Source: Thermincola carboxydiphila
GTDB lineage: Bacteria > Bacillota > Thermincolia > Thermincolales > UBA2595
Reading direction: 5' to 3'
NCBI GenBank assembly: GCA_016841325.1
Contig: JAENZJ010000032.1
Span: 1 to 32,943, forward strand
Length of the DNA: 32,943 nt
Below, one piece after another: positions 1-9,409 of this stretch. The position numbers were made by a program, and so were the translations under genes. Under the pieces are notes generated by a model. That model made no database searches. It saw only the letters and a list, made by a program, of their open reading frames with translations, and was not told the DNA's origin. The stretch's first letter is position 1, and each line of letters opens with the position of its first letter.

Positions 1-59
1 CTCGAACCCGCAACCTGCTGATTACAAGTCAGCTGCTCTACCAATTGAGCTACGTCGGC
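1..59 (-). tRNA. tRNA-Thr (anticodon TGT), 3' end cut off by the window edge
   Basis: On the minus strand a 7-nt acceptor 5' arm (GCCGACG) is followed by a GCTC...GAGC D arm, a GCTGA-CTTGTAA-TCAGC anticodon arm with anticodon TGT, and a T arm beginning GCGGGTTCGA. The 5' end is at position 59. The acceptor 3' strand lies outside the window. A sigma-A-type promoter directly precedes it. Confidence 0.93.
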
Positions 60-73
60 GACTGACAAAAACC

Positions 74-102
74 ATTATACAATGTTTCAAAGTTAAGGTC
101 AA
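74..102 (-). promoter_or_regulatory. Sigma-A-type promoter of tRNA-Thr
   Basis: Minus strand: TTGACC, 17-nt spacer, TATAAT. The -10 ends 15 bases before the tRNA 5' end, which fits a promoter serving the tRNA and whatever follows beyond the window edge. Confidence 0.75.
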
Positions 103-138
103 CTGTTTTTTTATGCCATAATAACGTGGTTTTCCCCG

Positions 139-783
139 TTAGTTTTCCCTTTTTTCCAGATATCTTTCAAGTTTCCTTTTTACTCTCTGCAGCGCATTGT
201 CAATGGACTTGACATGCCTTTTTAAGTCTACTGCAATTTCCTGGTATGACTTGCCTTCAAGGTAAGACATGAGAACCTTCCATTCAAGTGAACTAAGAAT
301 CTCACCCATCTTTTCCTCGATATCGTCAAACTCCTCCCTGCTGATAATCAGTTCCTCAGGGTCCGTAATCTTAGAACCTGAAATCACATCCAGCAGGGTA
401 CGGTCAGAATCTTCATCATAGATAGGTTTGTTAAGTGACACATATGAATTAAGCGGAATATGCTTTTGGCGGGTTGCTGTTTTAATAGCGGTTATAATCT
501 GCCGGGTTATGCAAAGCTCAGCGAAAGCCCTGAATGATGAGAGCTTGTCCGACTTAAAATCGCGGATGGCTTTGTAGAGGCCAATCATTCCTTCCTGAAT
601 AATATCCTCTCTGTCAGCCCCGATTAAAAAGTAAGATCGAGCTTTAGCACGCACAAAGTTCTTATACTTGTTAATAAGGTACTCTAGAGCACTATCATCA
701 CCATCTTTGGCGAACTCCACGATATCCTCGTCCAACATCACATCATAGGTGTCAAGGACTTCCCTTTGTGCACTAAGACTCAT
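139..783 (-). CDS. sigH: RNA polymerase sporulation sigma factor SigH (Spo0H)
   Basis: Sigma-70-family factor of 214 aa. In the family, SigH directs early-stationary and sporulation-onset transcription. Region 2 is visible at about residues 20-100 (ALEYLINKYKNFVRAKA, then DREDIIQEGMIGLYKAIRDF). Region 4 with its helix-turn-helix is at about residues 165-205 (SYQEIAVDLKRHVKSIDNAL). Length and the acidic N-terminus match SigH. The start has a good ribosome site (GGAGG, 10 nt upstream). The gene sits downstream of rae1 and upstream of tRNA-Thr, the usual Firmicutes order before rpmG-secE-nusG. It has its own promoter at 984-1012, leaving a 5' leader of roughly 200 nt. Confidence 0.96.
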   Translation of the reverse strand: MSLSAQREVLDTYDVMLDEDIVEFAKDGDDSALEYLINKYKNFVRAKARSYFLIGADREDIIQEGMIGLYKAIRDFKSDKLSSFRAFAELCITRQIITAIKTATRQKHIPLNSYVSLNKPIYDEDSDRTLLDVISGSKITDPEELIISREEFDDIEEKMGEILSSLEWKVLMSYLEGKSYQEIAVDLKRHVKSIDNALQRVKRKLERYLEKREN

Positions 784-983
784 TAAAAAATCGCCTCCGC
801 TCTACTTTAAATAACAGTACCCGAAACGTTTTCCCTAAATAGGGGGCAATCGTGAAACAGATATTAAGTTATAACACCTTATTAAAAACAACAGCCGTAC
901 AAAATAAAATGTCCCGCAATCATATCAGCCAGAACACTGTCAGAGAGATTATGGAGACAACCACTTCCTAATTTACATAACCT

Positions 984-1012
984 ATTATACATAATGGGTT
1001 ACCTTCCGTCAA
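984..1012 (-). promoter_or_regulatory. Sigma-A-type promoter of sigH
   Basis: Minus strand: TTGACG, 17-nt spacer, TATAAT. It lies between rae1 and sigH and about 200 nt upstream of the sigH start codon. No clear terminator separates it from rae1, so sigH may also receive read-through. Confidence 0.72.
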
Positions 1013-1069
1013 GAAGCGAATACAAAAAACAGGGTGAAAATCCCGGTTTAAAGCCAAATTCGCAATATT

Positions 1070-1576
1070 CTATTTTTGTCGACGCAGTCTTTCAAAAAAC
1101 TCCCTGGCCTTGTCATCAAGATATCCGCCAAGCTCCCTCCGAGTACCTGGCATCTCCAGATATGGCTCATGCAGTTTGCGATGTGCCTTGACTTCCTCTT
1201 CAAGTTCCCTGGCAGACAGACGGACAGCCCCTTTGCCAAAAACTATCCTCTGCTGGGCCCAGTCAGAAGTGGCTACAGTCACCCGGTTCCCTTCCCCAAC
1301 CTGCCCGGCAAGCTTCTCAATAACCATATCCGCCGTTTCACCTTCGGCGGTATAAATTACTTTAACCCCATGGACGGTCTCTCTTGAGCCGGTCCCCTTC
1401 TTTACATGATGGGCATCAAACACGACAACCACTTTTACCCCGCTTACCGCCTGATAATCACCCATAATATCCAAAAACCGTACCCTGGCATGTTCCAGGT
1501 CTTTATCAGTCATCTCCTTCAGACCGGGCCATGAATGCAGAATGTTATAACCATCCACCAAAAGATATTCAGCCAT
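1070..1576 (-). CDS. rae1: NYN-domain endoribonuclease Rae1 (YacP)
   Basis: A 168-aa NYN/PIN-like nuclease. The N-terminal LLVDGYNILHSW carries the first acidic active-site residue, VVVVFDAHHV the second, and a TADMVIEKL segment plus VTVATSDWAQQ the remaining acidic/polar positions. In Bacillus, Rae1 cuts mRNA in the ribosomal A site. The start codon overlaps the rlmB stop by one base (TAATG), implying translational coupling. The neighbourhood rlmB-rae1-sigH is standard for Firmicutes. Function is inferred from family membership and position. Confidence 0.9.
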   Translation of the reverse strand: MAEYLLVDGYNILHSWPGLKEMTDKDLEHARVRFLDIMGDYQAVSGVKVVVVFDAHHVKKGTGSRETVHGVKVIYTAEGETADMVIEKLAGQVGEGNRVTVATSDWAQQRIVFGKGAVRLSARELEEEVKAHRKLHEPYLEMPGTRRELGGYLDDKAREFFERLRRQK

Positions 1577-2319
1577 TACATCTTTACCTTTTCCTGTTGT
1601 CTCAGTATCTCATAACAGAGAACTGCAGCCGCTACTGAGGCATTCAGGGAATTCACATGCCCCTTCATGGGAATACGGACAATATAGTCACACTTTTCCC
1701 TGATGAGCCGGGATATCCCCCTGCCTTCACCGCCAATCACACATGCCAGCGCTCCTGACAGTCCCTTACAATGCCAGATTACCTCTCCATCAGTATCGGC
1801 GCCGACAACCCACAGGCCTTCCTTTTTTAGCATTTCCAGAGTACGCGCAAGGTTCACCACCCTGGCCACAGGGATATATGCCACAGCTCCTGCAGAGGCC
1901 TTGGCTACAGTTCCGGTGAGACCTACTGCCCTGCGTTTGGGAATAATAACACCATGAACCCCGGCAGCATCTGCAGTCCGAAGTATTGCTCCCAGATTAT
2001 GGGGGTCCTCAATCTCATCCAGCACTAATACAAAAGGGGGTTCCCCTTTTTTGCGGGCAGCTTCCAGAATATCCTCAACCTGTACATATTCCATGGCAGG
2101 GACAAGGGCCACCACACCCTGGTGGTTTTGGCCTCCAGTCATCTTGTCCAGGGCATTCCTCTCTACCTCCTGGACAGGAACCCTTGCATTTCGGGCCCTG
2201 GATATTATTTCAACAACAGAACCTTTACCGGAGCCTTTGGCTACCAGAATTCTGTGGACCTGTCTGCCGCTTTTCAGGGCTTCCAAAACCGGGTTGCGGC
2301 CCAATATATAATCAGACAT
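1576..2319 (-). CDS. rlmB: 23S rRNA (guanosine-2'-O-)-methyltransferase RlmB, SpoU family
   Basis: A SpoU-family 2'-O-methyltransferase with a trefoil-knot SAM site. The substrate-binding N-terminal domain begins SDYILGRNPVLEALKSG. Three SpoU motifs follow: GAILRTADAAGVHGVIIP, CVIGGEGRGISRLI with RIPM, and NSLNASVAAAVLCYE near the C-terminus. RlmB methylates G2251 (E. coli numbering) in the peptidyl-transferase P loop. I start it at the ATG at 2319 because family members begin with this SDYILGRN-type segment. An upstream in-frame TTG at 2343 overlapping the thyX stop would add eight residues but has no clear ribosome site. The AGGAG before the ATG is rather far away (14 nt), so the exact start is uncertain. 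Confidence 0.93.
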   Translation of the reverse strand: MSDYILGRNPVLEALKSGRQVHRILVAKGSGKGSVVEIISRARNARVPVQEVERNALDKMTGGQNHQGVVALVPAMEYVQVEDILEAARKKGEPPFVLVLDEIEDPHNLGAILRTADAAGVHGVIIPKRRAVGLTGTVAKASAGAVAYIPVARVVNLARTLEMLKKEGLWVVGADTDGEVIWHCKGLSGALACVIGGEGRGISRLIREKCDYIVRIPMKGHVNSLNASVAAAVLCYEILRQQEKVKM

Positions 2320-2339
2320 TATAATCAATCCATCTCCTG

Positions 2340-3014
2340 TCAAACCTTTTTCAGTTTATCTATTTTGCCACAGGACATCGCGCCTTCGGGACAAAATCCC
2401 CTGGCAATACACGGCGGACCCGCCTTGGCAAATAGCCCCGGGGCCACTTTTTTGACCTCGGACAGCATCAGGGCAGCGAGCTTCCGGATTTCCCACTGAG
2501 CCCGTTCACAACACCTGTGTTCAAAAAAATTGTACAGGGAACGGCAGTTAAATGTCAGGACAATCTTTGTTTCACAGGCGTTTGGCAATACATACCTGGC
2601 GTCCTCATGATGTACCATTGAGGCTAACTGCTTATATGCTAAACCTATTTCCTTCATTATATTACTAAATAACTCAGCCGCCTCCGGGTTACTCTCAACA
2701 GAGGGAGGAATAATGTACGCAAAATCATCAAGCCTGACATACCGTTGTGACTGCTGTGAATAGGAAGCAATCCTGTGCCTGACCAGCTGATGGGTCAGGA
2801 CCCTGCTGACACCTTCTGCGGCAAACGTAAAAGAGACATGTTCAGTTGGCGACCAATGCCCAAGCTCAACCAGCATTTTAAGAAAACGGCCGGTCTCTGC
2901 ATCATCAAGGTCATCCAGGACTTTATCCGCTCCCGACGGGGAATAGCAAAGCTTCGCAGCTGCAGCCACAGTTCTGTCCGGGTCGGGAGTATGGTTAATC
3001 AATTGTACTTTCAA
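2340..3014 (-). CDS. thyX: FAD-dependent thymidylate synthase ThyX
   Basis: Makes dTMP from dUMP using methylene-tetrahydrofolate, FAD and NADPH. The diagnostic ThyX motif RHR-x7-S is present (RHR at residues 79-81, with SYSQQSQRY following). [15 protein letters not shown] and a C-terminal [22 protein letters not shown] segment complete the family pattern. Length is normal at 224 aa. It starts with TTG overlapping the mrnC stop (TTGA), with a purine-rich AGAGGGGGA ribosome site upstream. Its place between mrnC and rlmB is common in clostridial relatives and suggests housekeeping use instead of ThyA. Confidence 0.96.
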   Translation of the reverse strand: MKVQLINHTPDPDRTVAAAAKLCYSPSGADKVLDDLDDAETGRFLKMLVELGHWSPTEHVSFTFAAEGVSRVLTHQLVRHRIASYSQQSQRYVRLDDFAYIIPPSVESNPEAAELFSNIMKEIGLAYKQLASMVHHEDARYVLPNACETKIVLTFNCRSLYNFFEHRCCERAQWEIRKLAALMLSEVKKVAPGLFAKAGPPCIARGFCPEGAMSCGKIDKLKKV

Positions 3015-3433
3015 TGGTTATTGTCCCCCTCTGCCGAAGAAAATACGATTTCACACGCAGTACCAAATATTTCATTAATACGGTCTTCACGCCCACAGAA
3101 GAAAAGGTAGCCTATCAGGGTTTCAAAAGCAGTACCGTGCCTGTAGTCAGATACAGACATGTTTTTGGGCACTGAACCCGATTTGGCATTTCGACCTCTC
3201 CTGACCACCGCCGCCTCCTCTTCTGACAGGTCATCACTGATAGCATGCAGGACTCTGGCCTGTGTTGCTGCATTAACAAAGGCAACCGCCTTTTTATGCA
3301 GGGAATCAACCTTGGTATAACCACACGATACCAGGTATCTCCTTACATATAATTCATATACCGCATCACCAAGGTATGCGAGAACAAGGGCCGGTATACC
3401 TGCGGGGTTTACCTGCCCGGGAATATTTTTCAT
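3011..3433 (-). CDS. mrnC: Mini-ribonuclease 3 (Mini-III)
   Basis: A 140-aa RNase III-like protein lacking the double-stranded RNA-binding domain. In Bacillus it matures 23S rRNA. The catalytic helix is seen in [18 protein letters not shown], and the second acidic segment in [21 protein letters not shown]. It lies directly downstream of cysS, as in most Firmicutes, and overlaps thyX by four bases. Confidence 0.94.
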   Translation of the reverse strand: MKNIPGQVNPAGIPALVLAYLGDAVYELYVRRYLVSCGYTKVDSLHKKAVAFVNAATQARVLHAISDDLSEEEAAVVRRGRNAKSGSVPKNMSVSDYRHGTAFETLIGYLFFCGREDRINEIFGTACEIVFSSAEGDNNH

Positions 3434-3454
3434 GGGTCAGCCAGCTCCTGTATG

Positions 3455-4921
3455 CTATTTCATTTTCCAGCGCACTCCCTGGGGAGTATCTTCCAATATA
3501 ATACCGGTTTCCTTCAGCTTGTCACGGATAGCATCAGCAGTCGCCCAGTCCTTGCGGGAACGGGCTTCCTGCCTGATCTCTATAATCAGGTCCATCAGCT
3601 TGTCTGCCAGTTCGGGTTCATTACTGCTTCCTGAAGCGCCTTTTTCAAACAGCCCAAGTACCTGTCCCAGCCTGATAAAGGCATCCCTGACCTTTTCCAG
3701 GACTTCTTTCACCTCAAGGGGAAGTTTCCGGCCTGCATAGGTATCCAGTCTCTTACCAAAGGCATTAGACTCCCTTGCCAGGTCGAACAGGCTGGCAACT
3801 GCCAGGGCTGTATTGAAGTCATCATTCATGGCTTCCCGGAAATCCTGTTCCGCCCTGTCAATAACATCATTGAAAGCGCTGATTTCAGCATCAGGATAGA
3901 TGTCAGATTCCCCAAAACTGATACTGTTCAGTAGTGCTGTAATATTGTCCAGCGCATTGTGCAACCTGGAGAGACTCTTTTTGTTCATCTCCAGTTTGGT
4001 ATCATCAAAGTCCAGCGGACTCCTGTAGTGGGTGGAAATCATATAAAACCTGACCACTTCGGGATCAAATCTTTCTAAAATTTCACGTACGGTAAAAAAG
4101 TTGCCAAGGGATTTGGACATCTTTTCTTCATTTACTGTAATAAAGCCATTATGCATCCAATACCTGGCAAAAGGGCCGCACCCGGCAAAGGCCTCAGCCT
4201 GGGCAATTTCATTCTCATGGTGAGGAAAAATCAGGTCAAAACCGCCGCCATGGATATCAAAGCCCATACCCAGGTACTTATTGGCCATGGCAGAACACTC
4301 TATATGCCATCCAGGGCGTCCCTTGCCCCACGGGCTGTCCCACCAGGGTTCTCCTGGCTTGGCAGCTTTCCAGAGGGCAAAATCCATCGGGTGCCTCTTT
4401 CTTTCGTCAACATCAATCCGGGCGCCTGCCTGCATATCTTCCAGTTTCCGTCCTGACAGTTTTCCGTAGCCGGTAAATGTACCGACTGAGAAGTATACAT
4501 CCCCGTCTGTTTCATAACCATATTCGTTATCAATGATCTTTTGTATCATTTCGATAATCTCCGGCATATGGTCACTGACTTTGGGGTGAATATCCGCAGG
4601 CCTGACTCCCAGTGCCCCGGCATCTTTATAATATTCCTTAATGTATTTTTCCGCCAGAGCCAGGGCATCCATGTCCTCCTCAGCAGCCCTGCTGATAATT
4701 TTATCATCTATATCGGTAAAGTTCTGAACGTATTTAACTTCAAAACCAAGGTACTCAAAATACCGCCTGACGGTGTCAAAAACAATTAACGGCCTGGCAT
4801 TGCCCAGATGTATCAGGTTATAAGTTGTCGGTCCACAGACATACATCTCGACTTTTCCAGGATTGCGCGGCACAAATTCCTCTTTACGGTTTGTCAAAGT
4901 ATTATAAATTCTAACCGTCAT
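3455..4921 (-). CDS. cysS: Cysteine--tRNA ligase
   Basis: A 488-aa class I aminoacyl-tRNA synthetase. The HIGH signature is HLGN (residues 38-41) after Cys29, a zinc ligand. Other zinc-site residues appear in HIECSAM and in the PHHENE segment. KMSKS is present in [11 protein letters not shown]. The C-terminal helical anticodon-binding region ends at a normal length. It overlaps the 3' end of cysE by 11 bases, as in the classic gltX-cysE-cysS operon linking cysteine synthesis to cysteinyl-tRNA charging. I saw no T-box leader before it. Confidence 0.97.
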   Translation of the reverse strand: MTVRIYNTLTNRKEEFVPRNPGKVEMYVCGPTTYNLIHLGNARPLIVFDTVRRYFEYLGFEVKYVQNFTDIDDKIISRAAEEDMDALALAEKYIKEYYKDAGALGVRPADIHPKVSDHMPEIIEMIQKIIDNEYGYETDGDVYFSVGTFTGYGKLSGRKLEDMQAGARIDVDERKRHPMDFALWKAAKPGEPWWDSPWGKGRPGWHIECSAMANKYLGMGFDIHGGGFDLIFPHHENEIAQAEAFAGCGPFARYWMHNGFITVNEEKMSKSLGNFFTVREILERFDPEVVRFYMISTHYRSPLDFDDTKLEMNKKSLSRLHNALDNITALLNSISFGESDIYPDAEISAFNDVIDRAEQDFREAMNDDFNTALAVASLFDLARESNAFGKRLDTYAGRKLPLEVKEVLEKVRDAFIRLGQVLGLFEKGASGSSNEPELADKLMDLIIEIRQEARSRKDWATADAIRDKLKETGIILEDTPQGVRWKMK

Positions 4922-5582
4922 TTCCGGGCCCCCCTGTTTCCTCTATTCTTCTTTCCAGCCGCCCTACCTTGCGCTGCAGGCACAGTATCATCTCAGCGAC
5001 CGGGTCAGGCAGATTCTCGTGATGGAGGTCAATAATATCCTCTACATCCATATCGGCAATATTAATTCCGTCCCTGATGACCACTTTCCCGGGAATACCC
5101 ACAACTGTGGTATTTGGGGGGACGTCTTTAAGCACCACCGACCCTGCGCCAATCCTGGTATTATCACCTATTTTAATATTTCCCAGAACTTTGGCCCCGG
5201 TGCTGATAACCACGTTATTTCCTACCGTGGGATGTCGTTTCCCCTTTTCTTTTCCGGTACCGCCAAGGGTAACTCCCTGGTAAATGGTGACATTATTGCC
5301 CACCTCAGCAGTTTCACCAATGACCACACCTGTACCATGGTCAATAAACAGGCCTTCTCCGATCCGGGCCCCGGGGTGGATTTCGATACCGGTCAGGAAC
5401 CGCGAAAACTGTGATATGAGTCTTGGCAGAAGTATCAGTCCTTTTTTGTACAGGTAATGGGCTACCCGGTGGAACAGAAGGGCATGCAGCCCGGGATAGG
5501 CCAGCAGGACCTCCAAAAAGCTCCTGGCCGCCGGGTCGCGCTCAAAAATAACCCCGATGTCTTTTTTAATTCTGCTAAACAA
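4911..5582 (-). CDS. cysE: Serine O-acetyltransferase
   Basis: Catalyses acetyl-CoA + L-serine to O-acetylserine, the first step of cysteine synthesis. The N-terminal helical part (residues 1-60) is followed by left-handed beta-helix hexapeptide repeats ([52 protein letters not shown]). The active-site His is in DHGTGVVIG. The 223-aa length matches the short Firmicutes form. The start is TTG with a GGAGGGGG ribosome site. It lies 27 bp after gltX. Confidence 0.95.
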   Translation of the reverse strand: MFSRIKKDIGVIFERDPAARSFLEVLLAYPGLHALLFHRVAHYLYKKGLILLPRLISQFSRFLTGIEIHPGARIGEGLFIDHGTGVVIGETAEVGNNVTIYQGVTLGGTGKEKGKRHPTVGNNVVISTGAKVLGNIKIGDNTRIGAGSVVLKDVPPNTTVVGIPGKVVIRDGINIADMDVEDIIDLHHENLPDPVAEMILCLQRKVGRLERRIEETGGPGNDG

Positions 5583-5609
5583 TTTGAACCCCCCCTCCGC
5601 AGGATGCTG

Positions 5610-7073
5610 TCAGTCTTTCAAACCTACAGTCTGTGCCAACCTGACCAGAACTCTGTCCCTGCCCAGGACGGGAATAAGATAAAACAGCTCCGGACCATGA
5701 GTCTGCCCTGTCAGGGCCACCCTCAGAGGCATATATACCTTTTTACCACCCAGTTTGAGCTCTTTTGTAAGTGCCTTGAGAATTTTCCTGGCGCTTTCCG
5801 GAGTCAGTTCTTCAGCCTCTGTAATTTTTTGCCTGAAGACGCGCATTACTTCACCAACTTCAGGTTCTTCCAGGACAGCGGCAGCTGCTTCATTTTCCAT
5901 TTTTACATGGTCTTCAAAATATACCCTGACATGGTCCGTTATCTGAGCAACATACTCCAGCTTTTCCTGGACAGAGGCAACCATCATTTTCAGCCACTCA
6001 TACCTGTCAGGAGTAATCTCCCCGGTTACATAGCCGGCTTCACGTAGGAACGGGATAGCCAGATCGGTAATTCTACCCACATCACTCTTCCTTATGTAGG
6101 CCCCATTCAGCCAATTAAGCTTGTCTATATCAAAAACCGCCGGATTTTTGGCAACCCGGTCCAGGGAAAACTGGTCAACCAGCTCATCAAGGGTGAGTAT
6201 CTCCTCCTCACCGGCAGGAGACCATCCCAGCAGAGCCAGGAAATTAACCAGGGCTTCAGGAAGATATCCCTGACTCCGGTATGCTTCTATCGACGTAGAC
6301 CCGTGTCTTTTACTCATTTTACTGCGATCCTTACCCAAAATCAGGGAGACATGGGCAAATTGCGGGGCCCTGAGACCAAGTGCATCATAAAGCAACAACT
6401 GGCGCGGGGTGTTGGACAGGTGTTCTTCACCCCTGATGACATGAGTAACCCCCATCAGGGCGTCATCCAGGACAACAGCAAAATTGTAAGTGGGGATCCC
6501 GTCTGATTTAACAATAACATAATCCCCGATTCCATTACTCTCAAAGACAACATTACCCCTTACCAGGTCCCGGACAACTACATTCTCATTTTCCGGCACC
6601 CGGAACCTGACAACCTTTTTCCGGCCTTCAGCCTCCAGCCTGCTCCTTTCTTCCTCAGACAGGCTGCGACATTTACCCAGGTACCGTGGCAGCTCTCCTT
6701 TTTCCATACAGGCCTGACGCTGGGCTGCCAGCTCTTCTTCTGTACAGTAACAATAGTAAGCCTGTCCTGTTTCCAAAAGCTTCGCGGCAGCTTCATTATA
6801 GGTATTTAACCTCTCGGTCTGCCTGTACGGGCCATGATCACCACCCTTTCTGATGCCTTCATCCCAATCGAGGCCAAGCCACAACAATGAGTTCAGGATG
6901 TTTTCCTCAGACTCGGTACTGGATCTCTCCAGGTCGGTATCTTCAATCCTTACTATCATCCGGCCTCCATGTTTTCTTGCCAGGAGCCAGTTAAAAAGCG
7001 CCGAACGGGCGCCGCCAATATGTAAAGGGCCCGTAGGGCTGGGCGCAAATCTTACTACAACAGAATTGTCCAT
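5610..7073 (-). CDS. gltX: Glutamate--tRNA ligase
   Basis: A 487-aa class I synthetase. The ATP-binding [11 protein letters not shown] lies at residues 11-21 and KMSKRHG is in [12 protein letters not shown]. Cysteines in [16 protein letters not shown] form a partial zinc-binding region. In Firmicutes lacking GlnRS this enzyme also makes Glu-tRNA(Gln) for the amidotransferase; that is family knowledge, not visible here. A promoter precedes it at 7106-7135 and a GGAGG lies 11 nt before the ATG. First gene of the gltX-cysE-cysS-mrnC-thyX-rlmB-rae1 run. Confidence 0.97.
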   Translation of the reverse strand: MDNSVVVRFAPSPTGPLHIGGARSALFNWLLARKHGGRMIVRIEDTDLERSSTESEENILNSLLWLGLDWDEGIRKGGDHGPYRQTERLNTYNEAAAKLLETGQAYYCYCTEEELAAQRQACMEKGELPRYLGKCRSLSEEERSRLEAEGRKKVVRFRVPENENVVVRDLVRGNVVFESNGIGDYVIVKSDGIPTYNFAVVLDDALMGVTHVIRGEEHLSNTPRQLLLYDALGLRAPQFAHVSLILGKDRSKMSKRHGSTSIEAYRSQGYLPEALVNFLALLGWSPAGEEEILTLDELVDQFSLDRVAKNPAVFDIDKLNWLNGAYIRKSDVGRITDLAIPFLREAGYVTGEITPDRYEWLKMMVASVQEKLEYVAQITDHVRVYFEDHVKMENEAAAAVLEEPEVGEVMRVFRQKITEAEELTPESARKILKALTKELKLGGKKVYMPLRVALTGQTHGPELFYLIPVLGRDRVLVRLAQTVGLKD

Positions 7074-7105
7074 AAATCATGAGACCTCCTTAAAAACTCT
7101 AACAC

Positions 7106-7135
7106 ATTATAACATTTTATCCTTCCCTTAATCAA
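7106..7135 (-). promoter_or_regulatory. Sigma-A-type promoter of gltX
   Basis: Minus strand: TTGATT, 18-nt spacer, TATAAT. It lies between the DUF1002 terminator and the gltX ribosome site (AAGGAGG). Confidence 0.72.
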
Positions 7136-7153
7136 CAGAAAAACCTGCTGAAG

Positions 7154-7189
7154 AAAAAGCCCTTATTTCTTTCTGAAATAAAGGCCTTT
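7154..7189 (-). terminator. Rho-independent terminator after the DUF1002 gene
   Basis: Minus strand: the arm AAAGGCCTTTATTTC pairs, with a small bulge, with GAAATAAGGGCTTT, and the 3' arm ends in five T. It starts a few bases after the DUF1002 stop and separates that unit from gltX. Confidence 0.8.
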
Positions 7190-7194
7190 TTCTA

Positions 7195-8142
7195 TCATCC
7201 CCCCAGTATGGCTGCTCTAATCTGCTGGATGATGCGGTTTAAAATATCCAGGACCCTCTGGATCCAGCTTTTCACTTCTTCCTGTTTCACGGCATAGGCT
7301 TCCAGTTTATCCCGGTATGATTGCAGCTGACCTGACAAATCTTCCGGCCTTAGGTTGAGTCCGCGAATTTCCTGCATCAGGCTGATTACCTCCTCAACCT
7401 GCCGGTTATTGAGATTTATGTTGAGGTCTCCAGCCACATTGATAACTATCTGCCGGATCCTCTCAGGGTCAGCCGTCCGCTCTGCAAGCACCTGCTGTTT
7501 CACCAGCAGTATAAATTGCACTGCCTTTTCACGACCTATTTCCTCGCCAAGGTTGCCTGTCTCGACAAGCTCCCTGCTGGCTGCCTTTTTGGGCCTGTCA
7601 CCAAGTGATTGCCCTGTGGCCACCTCAACTGCCTTAAAAATACCTGTCAGGGCTGCAGTACCTGAAACCGGGAAGGGTGCAGCCACAATTACCCTGGCAT
7701 CCCTCACGCCCGCAGTGACCAGGGCATTGGCATACATGTCATCCGTCACCCAGGTCACATTTCGTGAGTCCACCCGGATTCCCTGACCCTCAGGCAGTAA
7801 TTCCACCATTGCCGAGGAAATAGCCCTGGTACCCAGTGTCTCCTCCGGTACCAGCCCCGACAGGTACTGCCTTTCTTCAGAATTGGTGATATCCGTTACG
7901 GGAACATCAGTTCGGGCTAGGTTTACTCCGAATTCTGATGCCAGCATGCTCCTCTGGGCTGAGGTCAGGTCGGCACCAAAGGTGATCACCTGAGAATAAG
8001 CGGCAACAACCGCTCGGGGAAACATGGTTCCCAATATCAGAAACATGCCCGTAATAAACAGGACCATACACATGACCGCAAAGGTGCTTCTAAAGATTCG
8101 CCACACACCTAAAACTACCGGGGCTCTCTGGTTGGATTTCAA
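7195..8142 (-). CDS. DUF1002 family exported/membrane-anchored protein (YpuA-like)
   Basis: A 315-aa protein with one strongly hydrophobic N-terminal segment (about residues 18-50) that serves as signal peptide or anchor; the rest is predicted extracytoplasmic. The body fits the DUF1002 pattern: VVAAYSQVITFGADLTSAQRS after the hydrophobic segment, then a small-residue-rich middle (VTAGVRDARVIVAAPFPVSGTAALTGI), then amphipathic helices to the C-terminus. No enzymatic motif was recognised and the molecular function is unknown. Start is TTG with an AGGAGGTGG ribosome site. It follows ispF by 80 bp and has its own terminator, so it probably ends the yacL-ispD-ispF unit. It is not normally part of the core gltX-ispF neighbourhood. 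Confidence 0.82.
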   Translation of the reverse strand: MKSNQRAPVVLGVWRIFRSTFAVMCMVLFITGMFLILGTMFPRAVVAAYSQVITFGADLTSAQRSMLASEFGVNLARTDVPVTDITNSEERQYLSGLVPEETLGTRAISSAMVELLPEGQGIRVDSRNVTWVTDDMYANALVTAGVRDARVIVAAPFPVSGTAALTGIFKAVEVATGQSLGDRPKKAASRELVETGNLGEEIGREKAVQFILLVKQQVLAERTADPERIRQIVINVAGDLNINLNNRQVEEVISLMQEIRGLNLRPEDLSGQLQSYRDKLEAYAVKQEEVKSWIQRVLDILNRIIQQIRAAILGG

Positions 8143-8222
8143 CTGACCACCTCCTCTTTTCCTGTGGTACTATTATTTGTTGAAATCCCCCCGGTAATTC
8201 CCCGGCGCCTGATATAATTATC

Positions 8223-8714
8223 CTACTGTCCTGTGCCTTCCGGCACCTTCTTTATTCCGGCAACGGCATAAGCAGCAATCCCCTCCCCGCTGCCGGCAAA
8301 ACCCAGCCCCTCAGTAGTGGTGGCTTTCACATTAACAGCGGTAACCGGAACGCGCATGGCTTCAGCCAGGTTTTTTGCCATCCGGGTTATGTATGGGGCC
8401 AGCTTTGGCCTCTGAGCGACAACAACACAGTCAACATTGCTTACCTGATAACCGTCTGCACCGAGGATTTCCATCACCCGTTCCAAAAGTGCCAGGCTGG
8501 ATATGCCTTTATATCTGGCATCGGTATCAGGAAAATGCCTGCCGATATCTCCCTGTCCGGCTGCTCCTAACAAGGCATCCATAATTGCGTGTGCCAATAC
8601 ATCAGCATCCGAATGTCCGTCAAGTCCCTTTTCAAACGGGACTGATACCCCTCCCAGGATCAGCTCCCTTCCTTTTACCAGCCTGTGGACATCATACCCA
8701 ATGCCAAATCTCAA
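8223..8714 (-). CDS. ispF: 2-C-methyl-D-erythritol 2,4-cyclodiphosphate synthase
   Basis: MEP pathway enzyme that forms the cyclodiphosphate ring with release of CMP. The metal-binding DVHRL (Asp and His) is at residues 8-12, [18 protein letters not shown] gives the third ligand, and [11 protein letters not shown] and [20 protein letters not shown] are the other family blocks. Length of 163 aa is normal. The start is TTG overlapping the ispD stop (TTGA), with AGGAGGGG upstream. Confidence 0.96.
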   Translation of the reverse strand: MRFGIGYDVHRLVKGRELILGGVSVPFEKGLDGHSDADVLAHAIMDALLGAAGQGDIGRHFPDTDARYKGISSLALLERVMEILGADGYQVSNVDCVVVAQRPKLAPYITRMAKNLAEAMRVPVTAVNVKATTTEGLGFAGSGEGIAAYAVAGIKKVPEGTGQ

Positions 8715-9409
8715 CCACGACCCCTCCTCTTTAGAATAGCTTCAGCAACCACAATGTCTTCAGGAGTGGTGATCTTAATATTTTCGTATGACCCCGGAAT
8801 CACCTTGACGGGCACTCCCAGCCTTTCAACCAGGGCAGCATCATCTGTTCCCAAAAACTCAGCAGCCTTTGCCTGTTCATGGGCCTGCTTTATCAGGTCA
8901 AGGCGAAAAACCTGCGGGGTCTGGATACTCCACAGCTTCTCCCTTGTTAATGTATCTGTGATAATCCCCCCGGCATCGGTCCTTTTAATGGTGTCCTTTA
9001 CGGGAACACCGGCCACAACTGCCCCGGTCACCTTGACTTCTTCAGCAAGCCTGTTTATCAGGTCAGCAGTCAGGAGGGGCCTGGCCCCGTCATGAATCAT
9101 GACGAAGTCGCTGGATTCATTTATTGCCTTCAGACCACAGTAAACCGAATCCTGTCTTTCACTGCCCCCGGCAACGACAACAGTCGGTTTCAATATTTCG
9201 TAATTAAGGAGTATTTCCTGACGGTAATACTCCTCTTCACCGGAAGCACAGACCAGCACTATATCACTGATGACTCCGGCGTCCTGAAAGACTCTTAGGG
9301 TATGCACTATAATAGGCATACCCTTAAGAAGTATGAACTGCTTATTAAGATAACTCTTCATCCTTCTGCCCTGACCGGCAGCAGGTATAAGTGCGGTAAA
9401 CTTATCCAA
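8711..9409 (-). CDS. ispD: 2-C-methyl-D-erythritol 4-phosphate cytidylyltransferase
   Basis: MEP pathway enzyme joining CTP to methylerythritol phosphate. The nucleotide-binding loop is [12 protein letters not shown] near the N-terminus; the metal/phosphate segment is [11 protein letters not shown], followed by the [17 protein letters not shown] block. Length of 232 aa is normal. It begins with TTG and overlaps the 3' end of yacL by 8 bases. Together with ispF it shows that isoprenoids are made by the MEP route. Confidence 0.96.
   Translation of the reverse strand: MDKFTALIPAAGQGRRMKSYLNKQFILLKGMPIIVHTLRVFQDAGVISDIVLVCASGEEEYYRQEILLNYEILKPTVVVAGGSERQDSVYCGLKAINESSDFVMIHDGARPLLTADLINRLAEEVKVTGAVVAGVPVKDTIKRTDAGGIITDTLTREKLWSIQTPQVFRLDLIKQAHEQAKAAEFLGTDDAALVERLGVPVKVIPGSYENIKITTPEDIVVAEAILKRRGRG

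Noticed and set aside
994-1387. Plus-strand and alternative-frame reading frames over rae1 and the sigH promoter
   Set aside because: They lie antisense to a well-supported gene, lack ribosome sites and show no family motifs. The same applies to the many other antisense frames across gltX, clpC, clpB, radA and the amt genes.
5583-7139. T-box riboswitch before gltX, cysE or cysS
   Set aside because: The intergenic gaps are 27 bp or negative, and the gltX leader is too short; no T-box core sequence was seen.
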